64,000 nt of DNA from NCBI GenBank assembly GCA_001949185.1, contig BDGG01000003.1, positions 491,612 through 555,611 on the forward strand, read 5' to 3'. Below the pieces are notes generated by a model. It was not told the origin of the DNA, ran no database searches, and worked only from the letters and a program-made list of their open reading frames with translations. Position numbers and translations under genes: made by a program. How positions within the stretch are numbered: the first letter of the stretch is position 1; each line of letters opens with the position of its first letter. Positions 21,895-33,100 of the stretch are shown here, in pieces. The stretch is from Ramazzottius varieornatus (Eukaryota > Tardigrada > Eutardigrada > Parachela > Ramazzottiidae).

Positions 21895-24349
21895 ATGGCC
21901 GTACCCCGTCGACCGATTCTTGTCGCCCCGGAGAGGGGCTTTGGATTTCATAAGATTATCTTCTGGAATTTTCTACTACAGTTTTCTTCCACTAGCGAAG
22001 CGGGGCTCGCGACCTGGATGTGAGTAGCGGTGTTTGTTAGCGGTATCGTCGTCATCTGGAGAACTTGGCGACAATGTCTTCGTGCTCCGAACTAATGAGG
22101 TTCCACAAGTGGGAAACCTACTCTTTGGTGTTTTGTTGTCACTAGTTATGAGCATGCATCGTTTAAACGGATTTCCAGAAAACAAGTTTTGTTTATTCTG
22201 CAGGCACGTTGGACTGGCCGCGTCGAGCGTAGTCAATGCCCCACTGCATCATGTGTCGGAAAACAGTGTCAACAATTGGCGCGAAGTGCGCACCGCCAGC
22301 GAAATAAAGCAAAGTTTACCGAACTTGGATTGGTGTCAGCGGATACCGGGTCTGGTCGAGCACCAACTGGCATTATGTCGGCGCAGTCCCGACGTTTTCC
22401 GGAAAGTCACCGGGGCAGCTCAGCTGGCCATCCATGAGTGCCAGGAGCAGTTTCGTGGAGAACGCTGGAACTGTACCACCGTCAACGACAGCACCGTCTT
22501 CGGCCGAACTGCTGTCAAAGGTCAGTCGAGTTGTCCGTTGTTGGAAGAAAAACACGACACACTCCCAGCCCGTAGTTATACAAACGAAAAGGATTTGCTT
22601 TTCCAAGTGACGCACGGTTTCGGCCGATTACACTGACGATGTGCGCCACTGGGAAAACAATCAGACTCGTTGAGGTCGTTCCTCCAAGTGGCGAACACTC
22701 CCAGTGGATAACGCAGAAAGGATGCGCCACTAAGAAAAACACCTTTGTCGAGTGTTTGCCGATCTCTCATGTGCAAATATTGCTAGTAATGTTATTTCGA
22801 ACGTTGCTATCAGTTCATGATCAGAAGTCGAAATCAGAAACTGACAAATTTCAGAATTCTTTTGTTAATTTTCGGAGCGATATCTAGTTCGAAGTTGGAA
22901 TTAGCTAACTGGTTGACTTCCTGTTTGTAGGCAACAAGGAAACTGCATTCATCGCGGCCATTTCTTCCGCCGCAGTAGTCCACGCCGTGGTACGAGCCTG
23001 CAGTGCGGGTAACCTGACGGAATGTGGCTGCGATACACGGCAAGATGGTCAGCACGCCGCTGGTGGTCAGTGGAAATGGTCCGGCTGTTCCGATCATGTC
23101 GAGTACGGCATGGAGTTCTCCCGCCAGTTCAATGATGCACCGGAGGAGATTAAACGCCGGGATGCCCGTTCCATCCGCGACGCCATGCATCTTCACAACA
23201 AGGCTGCTGGTCGAATGGTAAGTGGGGACCGAGGAGAAGCATATTCTCACTGTTTTCCTTTTGTGTTTGATGAAGTCGATTTTTTACGATAATGTGTCTG
23301 GTCAAAGTCAGGGAGGCTTACCTGAGATGCTCAGTGTCTCACAGGTACTCGTAGGCGAGGTCTGTCATAAAAGAAGCGCATACAACAACAGAAACATTAA
23401 CACGTCTGGCTATTCATTGATCAAGTTGCTAATCACCACCATTTTGTCTGTATCATTTGTGGGAAAAACTGCTAAATGGTTTGTTTGTTAGACGTGTCAT
23501 ACTGTACCATTTATGATCTCCTCACAGCATTCTCTGTCATAAACAATGGAGAGACTTTACCTGACCGACAGCTAGAAAGCTATAAAAGATCACTTTAATC
23601 AGTCTGACTGGAAACTCGTGCAACTGTTTTTAGTTTCTACAGTGTTGTGCTGAAATTGGCACTACGGAGAATGACACCGGTATTTTTTCTACAGATCGTA
23701 CAGAAGCATATGCGACTCCAGTGTCGCTGTCACGGCGTCAGTGGTTCGTGTCAAGTCAAGACTTGTTGGAGTGTCATGCCGAAGTTCTCTTTTGTGGGTC
23801 GAGTACTGAAGAAACGCTATGATCGAGCGGTCTGGATCGCCAAACGATCTATCGTCAAGTTGAAAAGAAGAGGACTTAGCCAAGGAAAGGAAAGAAAGAA
23901 ACCGATCAGAGGCGACGAACTGGTCTACCTGGAAAAATCCCCAAACTACTGCAAAGCCAATAAGAAACGAGGTTTGAAATTTCAAGTTCAATTTCTTTTA
24001 GATTTTCTTTGATGGCGGATGTTTTAGGTATCATTGGAACGTCAGGAAGAAGGTGCAACTCAACGTCCGCCGGAGCGGATAACTGCGAGGAGTTATGTTG
24101 CGGACGAGGACATTACTCACGCGGTACGTGCAGACAGATCGGGCTGTTAAACTGTAAAATGCTTGAATGAGCTTTCGAATAACGGAAAAAGCGGGCTTTT
24201 TGGCCTGAGGCTACAGCCTTGTTAATTGTCATCCGGTCTTTATTGCAGTTGTAACGCGAGTCCACAAGTGCCATTGTCGCTTCGTCTGGTGCTGCGAGGT
24301 CATCTGTCAAGAATGTGAGAAAAAGATTGAAGTGAATTTCTGCAAGTAG
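21895..24349 (+). CDS. Wnt4: Secreted Wnt ligand, Wnt4-like
   Basis: Six exons (21895-22019, 22204-22520, 22931-23217, 23695-23971, 24028-24123, 24249-24349) join in phase to 400 residues. Exon 1 supplies a plausible signal sequence ([19 protein letters not shown]) after a 19-residue basic lead. Family hallmarks are [41 protein letters not shown], the acylation loop RCHGVSGSC (Ser near residue 259), [18 protein letters not shown] and the Cys-rich end [15 protein letters not shown]. The phrases [19 protein letters not shown] and [13 protein letters not shown] point to Wnt4, though Wnt11/16 cannot be fully excluded by eye. Intron 2 carries two palindromic elements. The Wnt-inactivating protease Tiki is encoded about 22 kb downstream on the other strand. 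Confidence 0.9.
22585..22666. repeat. Intronic palindromic element, copy 5
   Basis: CCAAGTGACGCACGGTTTCG (22602) pairs with ATGTGCGCCACTGGG (ending about 22654). It lies in Wnt intron 2, beside copy 6. Confidence 0.85.
22674..22761. repeat. Intronic palindromic element, copy 6
   Basis: CCAAGTGGCGAACACTCCCA (22683) pairs with GGATGCGCCACTAAG (ending about 22735). The outer arm ends GTCGAGTGTTTGCC. It lies in Wnt intron 2. Confidence 0.85.
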
Positions 24350-24937
24350 AACAAGTAGGAAGAAAGGTTTTTGGAATGTGTTCCTGGAAAAGGATTTTTG
24401 CTGGGCTTTCACGGTTGATTGTTTACCTCTTCTTCTTGTCGCTTCATGGTTCCGTTGGCAGACGATGCAACATAAAAATGAAAAGCTCAGAGAACCCATC
24501 CAGAAAACAGCTTTTGACTTTCCCGAGGCTGGCTGATTTTTCAGGTCATCTTCCTTCTTCCTCTACGAATGTCTTCTACATGTTTTCCTTGACATACTGG
24601 CGATACTTCCATGCAAGCAGAATCAGACGGAATCATGCATGGAGGAGAGCTCGAAGAAGCGCAATGCACGGGGTGAAGTTGGCGCATCCTCACTGACTAC
24701 AATAGCTCACACCTGACCACACCCAAAAGATGCGCGTTACTCAATAGGAAGATCCACTCTGACAATTTTGAAGATTTCGGCCAACGTCCGTTCGTTCATT
24801 TGTGTGATGGTTGCAATCTCACTTTCGGTACAAACATCGGATAGCGAAACAGAAATGACACCACACCAGATCAGATCTTCGACGACCCATGTTCCATCGC
24901 ACTCTCGAATAGCATACACGTACTATTCTAGTCTATC
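24350..24937. other. Intergenic spacer Wnt / CBM14 gene
   Basis: A 107-residue open frame (24376-24696) is present but has no family similarity or phased splice sites and is probably 3' UTR. Nothing else is supported. Confidence 0.4.
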
Positions 24938-26858
24938 ATGGCCTTACCTCGTTGCAGGTTCTGCTTTCTCTTTCTTACTTTACTTCCAGCTTGTTACAAC
25001 GAACCCACTGACCCACAGTATGGCGATCCGGAAACTCCATACTCTTCTGGTCGTGCTCGGTCAGTTCCTCGCCAAAACCGCGCACCCCTCGATTTTTTCG
25101 GAAGCCTCATGAGTAACAACCGCTCGACGCCGCCACGTTCCCGCAGTCGCACTTCTCAGCCTCAAGACGATTATCCTCCCTACCCAGGAGATTACGGCCC
25201 AGCTCTTGCACCAGTCTTCGGTTTCGGCTTTGGCCCCGCACAAGCCGGTTGGGGCAGGAAGAACGAGCGCGTGGTGTATCTCGCCATCCCGCTTACTGCA
25301 CTCTCGGCGTTACTAGCTTCGGGTCAGTTATCCAACCTCGGTCTTGGCACCGCCTATCCCGCAAGCTCTCCCCTTCCTCCATTATTACCGATTTCTGGTG
25401 GTTACGACGGTGGTGGAAGTAGTTATGCGGGTGGTACTACTTATGGTAGCAGTGCCTCGTACGGTGGTGCGTCGGGTGGTTACGTCAGTGGTTTGACTAC
25501 GGGCTCGAACTACGGTCCATCCCATTTTGTTCCTTACGGATCGAACGGCGGTGGACCTTCACTGAATTCAGTTTTGTTTGGTGGTACCGGTGCTGCTGCT
25601 GCTGGTGGTTCTTACGGATCAGGAAGCAGTTATGGAGGTGGTAGCACATACGGATCTGGTGGTAGTTACGGAGGTGGGGACAGTTACAGAAACGGTGGCG
25701 ACTCATATTCGAACAACTTTGATGGAGACAGTTATAACGGTGGTTCAGGTGGTGGTTCGTCTTATGGCGGAGGATCTGGTTCGTACTCTGGGTCTGGCTA
25801 CTCGGGCTCGAATGGTGGTGGAAAATATGGTTCAGGTGGGTTTTCGAAAGGCGACGGAAATTACGGTGGAACGATCGATGTGAACATACCGTTGCCCCCT
25901 CCAATAAGGCCGCTGGGAGTCATCGGAGGTGGCGGTAGCGGACTGCCTTGTCTTCGAGGTCCGGGTTTTTATAGAAATCCCATTGACTGTAACAGATTCT
26001 ATCGTTGTGTCGACTATCAAGGACCACCGATCGGGAATCGGTTCAGGGTTTACGAGTACAACTGCCCTATTGGTAAGACTCCTCAGCTTTTGAACCTGGA
26101 ATGTCATAGAGCCCCGATTTCGTACTGGTAGGTACGGTCTACTCGACACAAGTGTGGGTGTGCGTCTGGCCTTACCAAGCTGAAGCTGGCTCATGCTACG
26201 TAGGCGATTCCGGCCTGGTCCCCAACTTGCCCGTACCCTTTCCGCCACCAGTTCCACCTCCGATTCTGCCCATAATTGGTGGCGGAATATCTGGTGGATA
26301 TGGGGGAACATACGACGATGAGAAACCAAGCCTTCGTGGAAAGAGTATGGACGACGATGACGGGATGCCACCAAGGTCCTTGACGGATACTGTGGTCCTT
26401 ACGACCACTACGCCCAACAGTTCGTCTAGCTTGCTGCAGCCGGTTTCTGGCAAACCCAGATGTCTCAGTGTGGTATGGTACTTACGAAGCTTCAGTCATG
26501 GTGTGGTAAAGTGAAAGTATCTGCTTGGCTGAAGGCCCCGTTTCTGCAGGGCTTCTTTGTGCACCCTTTCGACTGCACCCAGTTCGCCCAGTGCTGGAAG
26601 TCGACAACGGACGACGATGTAACGGGAAACTATTTCAAGTGCCCACCAAAGACTGTGTTTAATGCTAAAGTACCGGTAAGAGATGAAGCTTTGGTTGCCG
26701 ATCCATAATTGAAGGAAACGCTACGTGCAGTATTGTATTATTGGAGACCCGAAGTACTGTACAAGGATATCACGAATCCGTTTTCGCAGGTATGCGATGA
26801 TCCAGCGAACGTACCCGACATATCCTCATCCTGTCTGCAACGAGTCCACTTAAAATAA
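24938..26858 (+). CDS. Secreted Gly/Ser/Tyr-rich protein with two chitin-binding (CBM14) domains
   Basis: Four exons (24938-26072, 26132-26472, 26550-26675, 26790-26858) give 556 residues. A signal peptide (CRFCFLFLTLLPACYN) leads a Pro/Arg-rich segment and a hydrophobic stretch near 110-130. A long elastic-type GGS/YGGG region follows (about 150-315). Two peritrophin-A type domains follow. The first reads CLRGPGFYRNPIDCNRFYRC...YNCPIGTVYSTQVWVC and the second CLSVGFFVHPFDCTQFAQC...FKCPPKTVFNAKVPVC, each with six Cys. They are joined by a Pro/Gly-rich and acidic linker. Each domain is split by an intron after its CPxG/CP region. The product is expected in chitinous cuticle, the Gly-rich part giving elasticity; that role is inferred from composition. 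Confidence 0.88.
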
Positions 26859-27120
26859 TGTTCAGTTGCTCCATGACAAAGTCGATCCCTACGGGACACC
26901 CAACTTTATCCTCGGTGTGCTTCCTTGGATCATATTAACCACTGTGTACTTGCTTGGCGAGACATCCTGCTGTATTTGCCCGACAGATCTGTCATTGGAG
27001 GAAGCTGGCACTTCCGAGTGTGATAAAGGCACAGGTTCAAAAAATAACAATGTCATGCTGAGCTTCCATCTGTCGAAGACAACACATGCCTGTTACATTG
27101 ACATCAGAGGCTGCGGTGAA

Positions 27121-28394
27121 TATTAAGTGCGGAAGTATGACTTGTCCCCTTGGCCTCCGCCGAAGTTAAAAGTTTTTTTCTGACGCCATACCTCAATCGT
27201 TTTGATCAACTTATACATTCACACTAGCACGGAACTCCCGAGATTTTTTTGGGAGACATTTCGCTCCATTGCTGCAAAAGCCTGAGAGAAAAAAACAATA
27301 ATCTCCGTAATGCCACTTTTCAAACCCACTTCCGGGAAAATTTCTCTATCTCTCTGGAGAAGATCTTGAGCAGGTGATATTTTGTTAGCAGGAGGATCCC
27401 ACTATAAGCAGCCTGAATGGGGAATTCCAGCTCCTGTTCCTGCAGTTTTGCGGAAGTGTTTTGCTCAGAGTGCACTGCGGAGCAGACATTCAACAGTAGC
27501 GAGTCCAGTCCATGAATTCATTTCGTTTGTTCAACGGGAAGGTTTCCATAAATAATGCCTGCTCGAAAGAGATCTAAAATAACGTTATCGCATTTCTGGA
27601 CGAAAGAGATTTATAGCGGTCAGGCGTGTGAGGTGGCCATCAAAATGTAATCATGGTTCTCTTTCAGTGCCGCTCACGGTTCGAACTATTCTGTCGTGGT
27701 TTGCCCCTGGCAAAACATAACACTTCTCGCTTCTATAGAGTGCCGGTGTTGTCACGGACAGCAATGCGGTCTGCTATCAGCTCGTTCTTGTTCGCAATCA
27801 GGAAAGGGAAAAAAGGAAAAACTCTGCGTTATTTTCGGGGTGCGCGAAGTAAGTGGGGTACCAAATTCTCTTGTTTTTTCGCCCTCCTCGCCTTACTTAA
27901 ATTTACTATGAGACTTTAGGGAGGAAGACCTTAGTCCTGTACGAATTATAACATAGTTTGGGAAGGATCAGGTATGACATGATCGGTCAACACATTGTCG
28001 TCCACTTTCGATTTCAGTCTTCCGTAAGGATAGATTTTCAATGAAAAATCCCCAGAGCAAAACCGATCAAGCTTATCCCCCACGGTAAAACAGTTAGGTG
28101 TCTCATCATAAAACACGGATCTGATTTTGTCGGCGGTGCGAGATGCGTTCGTGCCTCGATAAAATTCAAACACGAAAATCCCCGAAATTTCACTTATGCA
28201 TGACTCTGTCAGAATAATTTCTCGCGTACTCCAGAGCTAAGAAACCTGAATTAATAGAGTATCAAACAAGGAACAGGGGTTGGTAGACTGACAGGAGTAA
28301 ATGTTTAGAACGAAAGGACGAGGGGGAGCAGAACTACGAGTTTTTGAAATCAAGATGTTTTAACGGGGACAAGTCATACTTCCGCACCTGATAA
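27121..28394. mobile_element. DNA transposon relic, family T (copy A, about 1.27 kb)
   Basis: Terminal inverted repeats GTGCGGAAGTATGACTTGTC (continuing CCC) are at 27127 and, inverted, at 28387. The outer TTATCAG at the right end also matches copy B's left end. Interior 27660-27870 is homologous to the inverse of 43230-43470. ORFs inside are short and broken, so this is a non-autonomous or decayed copy. Confidence 0.8.
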
Positions 28395-28403
28395 TTAACA
28401 ATA

Positions 28404-29169
28404 TTTATTGTCACCCACTAAACTATTAATAAAATTGATCGCGAATACTTACATCAGTAAGTTTATCGTCACCCAGTTTTTTGTCCCCTTGCCAGTGCTA
28501 GTTTCCGCTTAGCCACAGCGTTTAAGCGGAAAGAGTGGCGGAAAGTATAACCCAAAAAACCAGCGCACACGGCTCAAGGTTTCGGTAACATCCGCGTGCA
28601 CAGATATGAGAGTGGCATTGAAAAACGCCAAACCCGTTTGATTCGAAAATACGCGGCATGTCGACAGGCCCAAGAGCGTATCGAGGTTCTTAAAAGGTCC
28701 GCAGTATGGCCCTTTTTCTACGATGTTGCCGGTCAGGCCCGTGCCTGGCACAACCCGGACTGACATTCCCCAAAAACTTCCACGAAAAAGGGCCAAATTG
28801 CGGACCTTTTAGGGACCTCAATGCGCCCTTGGATAGACCTGAATGTTCTTCGCTCTGGTGGGCTGCGCTCAGCAGGAAGTAAGCCTGATGCGGGGCCTCT
28901 TCACTCCCTCACATATCCCCTAAAAGACCATCTCTAAGAATGCAGTTACCAGGGTGGGTCCATGACTCCACTCTGCAGTTATTATTTTCGTTCGTGAAAT
29001 TTCGAGCACAAAGTCAGACGAGCTCGTGTTCGATAGGTGAGTAACTTTTCTGGGTGTGTAGCATGTCATAAAGAATTAGTTTCGGTGGGCGACAATAAAG
29101 TAAAGTGGGTTTTGACTATAATTTCAGTGGGTGCGAATAACCTTTTTGGGTTTTACTAGGTGACAATAA
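28404..29169. mobile_element. DNA transposon relic with TATTGTCACC termini (about 0.77 kb)
   Basis: The left end TTTATTGTCACCCACTAAAC and right end TTTTACTAGGTGACAATAA are inverse. Further GTCACCCA-type copies sit just inside both ends (28470 and about 29085-29130). It abuts family T copy A. A strong inner hairpin is listed separately. No coding capacity is seen. Confidence 0.65.
28689..28811. repeat. Inverted repeat (AAAAGGTCCGCA arms)
   Basis: TTAAAAGGTCCGCAGTATGG continues CCCTTTTTC. Its inverse GAAAAAGGGCCAAATTGCGG continues ACCTTTTAG about 60 bases later. Arms are about 28 bases with few mismatches. Confidence 0.85.
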
Positions 29170-30115
29170 CTCCACCCTAATCATAATCCTCAGTAGTATC
29201 TAGTAAAACAGTGTGAATGTGTGATCTCTCGTCCGCAGGTACGAGTGCTGCAAGCGAGTTCATGCTGTCGAGGAATTTGCTCCGATGATTGTTCGAAACA
29301 CATTCCGTGTTCGGCAAATTAGTGGCAACACAGATTTACCTACATGCCTTACGTCAGCGAATAATTTACAGTGCAAGCGGGAAAAGGAAGTTCGGGCCCG
29401 TAAATGCGGACGATTCCGAAACAGCGGAACGGAAGTACAGTATGGAAGTACAGTAAATTCACACCCGGAAGTACAGTAAATTCACACCCGGAAGTACAGT
29501 AAATTCACACCCATGCACTTTTCGGCAGTTTCTACGGTTGGATTTTCAGTTTGTCGTCTTTCTGTCTGGCCCAAACTTCCTTTTCATGCGTGTAGGGCAT
29601 TCGGTATCTCTGTACATCTGTGAGGCACCCGTGTACTGCGTTACCCTAAAGAATGTCATCAAGAAATACGCGCCATGTCCCTGACATTCGAAGAAAGTTT
29701 TTAATCAGCTGTAGCTCCTGCTGCAACACAACCGTAACGTTTATTGCAGTTTCTCTTTCTTTAAGGTACGTGCGTTCGATCACTTGCGCAGACATCAAAC
29801 AAAAAACACCATTAATTATGGTTCGCTTAGCAGTAATGGTTTCATGCGCCGTTTTACGACAAACACAAGTCTGAAATTGAGGAAATGACAGACGATATTC
29901 AAACTGTCAGAGACATTCAAAGGTGCAAAACAGTACGCCGTAAGAAGTGAAACGTCTCGCCTCGGGCTACCTGACATTATTTTCTCGCTCTCTCGTTTTT
30001 ATGTGCGTGTAGACTACGTTCGGACTGCTGTCTCACTTTCAAGTTCACCACAAGCTAACGCACTTCACAGTAAAGATCGCTATCGAAAATTTTTGATTTA
30101 TTACGTATTTGTAAA
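29170..30115. other. Upstream region of the SLC12 gene
   Basis: About 0.95 kb between the transposon block and the NKCC start. It contains a 23-base tandem repeat. The stretch just before the ATG is AT-rich and is probably promoter plus 5' UTR. No gene is supported here. Confidence 0.45.
29431..29512. repeat. 23-base tandem repeat (GGAAGTACAGTAAATTCACACCC)
   Basis: Three near-perfect units at 29444-29466, 29467-29489 and 29490-29512, preceded by a partial unit at 29431-29442. Confidence 0.92.
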
Positions 30116-33100
30116 ATGGATCAGCAGAGTCTAGGTTCTGGATCATTGGCTAGTGCGAATTCTCCGCAAAAGAGTATTCTACACCGACCTGTTGATACTG
30201 TCCGCGACGTGCTCCAACGTATCTCTTCCCATGAAGCAATTCCTCGGTTGGATCGAAGTCGGAGTCACGTGGCTTTTCATCAGGATCCGGAACTGGAAAC
30301 ACATTTGGTTCAGCTGATTGATGAAGAGGAGGAAGAGAATGGCGATACGCTCGGCAAAGATTTAACCAGGAGGAGGAGGAGGAGGTCGGTGTCAATTGAC
30401 GCCAGCCAAGAAGTCCGACGCGGGAGCGACGATACGTGCAACTCGCAAGAAGAGGAAAAGCTTTCAAGCAGAGGAATAAGCAACCCCGGCTTCGGCTTAC
30501 CGGAGGTAAGAAAAAAGTAATATCTTTCGCTGAATCTGGGAAGCCGGCAAACAGAACGGACAAGATCGGTATTTCAAGTGGCGCGCACTTCCAGCCAACA
30601 ACAATGAAAAGTGCGTCACTGTGAAAGATTATATTGGACGATTCGTTTGCCGACCTCCCAACTTACGAACCATCAGTCACGTGAATATTTTCTCAAATCC
30701 TTGTACAGCTGAGTACGGTTATGCAATAGTTTTAATTTCGGTTTGCGGTATTGCATGATGCCTGATCATGCAGATCTATCTGCAGTCTTCTGGATCTATC
30801 GATTTTCCACATTCCGACCAACTTGATTGTTCTGATTGTCCAACTTGAGTGGTTTTTTTCAGAACGATGAAGGACAGGACGAAGACCATCTTCCACCGCT
30901 TCGGCGCGACTCGCGCAATGGCCCTCGCTTCCAGGTGGAAAACGAGACCAAGCCACACACCTTTCAAATCGGTCCCGCCATCGGGGTTTCGGAGTCGGAC
31001 GTTAATCTCCATACGAAGGATCCGCATAAGATGCACCGGAGTCATGCTATTATGGATACTATCCGACGGATCGGCTCGCGCGAAAACGTCCGTGCGGTAT
31101 TCCATCGGAACCACAGTCACGTCAGCTTTCACGACCCGAAGGACGTTATTCAGGACCATGCGCGGAAGATCACTCGACAAGGATCTCGGCCTTTCGACCA
31201 GCAAGACGTCGAAGTATACCGGCGGGAAATTTCAAGTCGGGCTAGTCAACTGAAGCTGTGCGCTAGCCACCCAGCTTTTGAAAGGCTCATCCAGAGCTTC
31301 GATGAAGATAACGAGGTAAAGAACACACCGAAAAACTGACACATCTGCGAATAACTTCGCCCAGATTGTCAGCTCGAGTGGCGCAGGGTTTCTAATCGAC
31401 AGCTTGCGCCACTTGTAAAAACGATCTTTAAGTCTGAACAAGACTAATTACTCAAGTGGCGCACACCTTCATTGTAACTGGTTCAGAGCGTGCGCCCCTT
31501 GAGGCAGCAATCTGGTCGAGTTCATTTGCTAACGCGTCAGTTGCGAAGAAAGCCGTGTTCGTAAACTATTTTCTGCAGGATTCCGAGCCCAAAGTTGAGC
31601 CGATGGATAACGATACTCGAATGTGGAAAGCCTACATCGTTCCTTTTTCCTCCCCTCAAAAATTCTCTGTGAAGCAGCGCAACGCCAGTCAGGGCTTCGG
31701 ACCCAACGAACCTCTACCCGTAGTGGAGAACTACGCTGTCGAGTCCGGTGCGAAGGTCCGACCTACCCTCGACGATCTCCGTCGTGAGCAAGGCATGGCC
31801 GAGGAGGAACTGGTACGGAATACCGGTAACGAAGCGTCTTTTGACCGAGCCAAACTCGGCTGGATCCAGGGGGTTGTTCTTTGGACCATTCAGGATCTGT
31901 GGGCAGTGCAGTTGTTCCTTCGGCTGCCGTGGCTAGCGGCGCAGGCCGGCATCGGATTGTATACTGTGATAGTGTTGGTCAGTACGGCTATTGCGTTGTT
32001 GACGTCGCTAAGTACTTCGGCCATCGCTACCAACGGAGAAATTGGAAGTAAGCGTCACTGTTCTTTTTGCATCTTTCCTCACACTGTCTGTGTCTTGGAT
32101 TTTATCCAACTAAAACAACCTTGTATTTTTGCAGTCGGTGGCACGTACTTTATGATTGCAAGAAGCTTGGGCCCAGCCTTTGGCGCAGCTATTGGAGTGA
32201 TTTTCACTTTGGCAAATGTCATCAACATCTCGTTGAATTTGCAAGGTTTTGCCGACATCGTTGTCATCCTACTGAACGTAAGCTCAGACGTTAAAAAAGG
32301 GGCTACTGTGCTGAAGTTGAAATCTAGTCTGTATCTTCGGAATAGTAGTAAAAGTACTGTACGTAACAGGGACAGTCGCGATTTGACAAAGCCCAGGGGC
32401 TGCAATGCGGATTTTGATTTTGAGCCCGTTTTCTACAAACATTCAAAAATTTCTTTTCACACTTCGTTGTTCGCTACATTTATTCGTGGTTTTCAGGAAC
32501 ATGGCCAGCGTATGATCGATCACGTGAACGACACACGCATTATCGGTGTCATTGCGTTGGTGGCGCTTACGCTTTTTACCCTAGCCGGTATGGTCATCGC
32601 TTCTCGGGTGAAAACCGTGTGCATGATCGTCATCATCGTGGGCATATCTGCTGTGTAAGTGGTTTCATCGCCAAACTTCCATTTTTACCAAAGCCGACAA
32701 TGTACTTCAGGTATATTCTTCCCACAGCATTATTGGCTCGATAGTGCCACCAAACCTCCAGGAACAAGCCGCCGGCTTCGTCGGTTACTCATCCTCCCTC
32801 TTCCGCGAGAACTTTGTGCCATACTTTCAGCGAGACAAGTTCGGCGATCAGAACTTCCTGACATGTTTCGCCGTCTTCTTCCCATCCATCTCCGGAATCC
32901 TAGCAGGAACATCCATCACGGGAGACCTACGTGACCCGTCAGGTGCCATCCCCAAAGGTACCTTCGTGGCCACCATCATCTCGGCCACTGTCTACCTCGT
33001 ACTGGGATGGGTCTCGGCCGCAGTGGTGCTGAGAAATGCCAGTGGAAAAGTGGAAAACTTGATAGCGGGCAACTTGACGGCTTGTGCCAGGGATATCACG

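Noticed and set aside
24376-24696. 107-residue frame downstream of Wnt
   Set aside because: Lies immediately after the Wnt stop; basic, low-information sequence typical of UTR translation.
26866-27126. 86-residue frame after the CBM14 gene
   Set aside because: Runs into a transposon terminus, with no homology or splice context.
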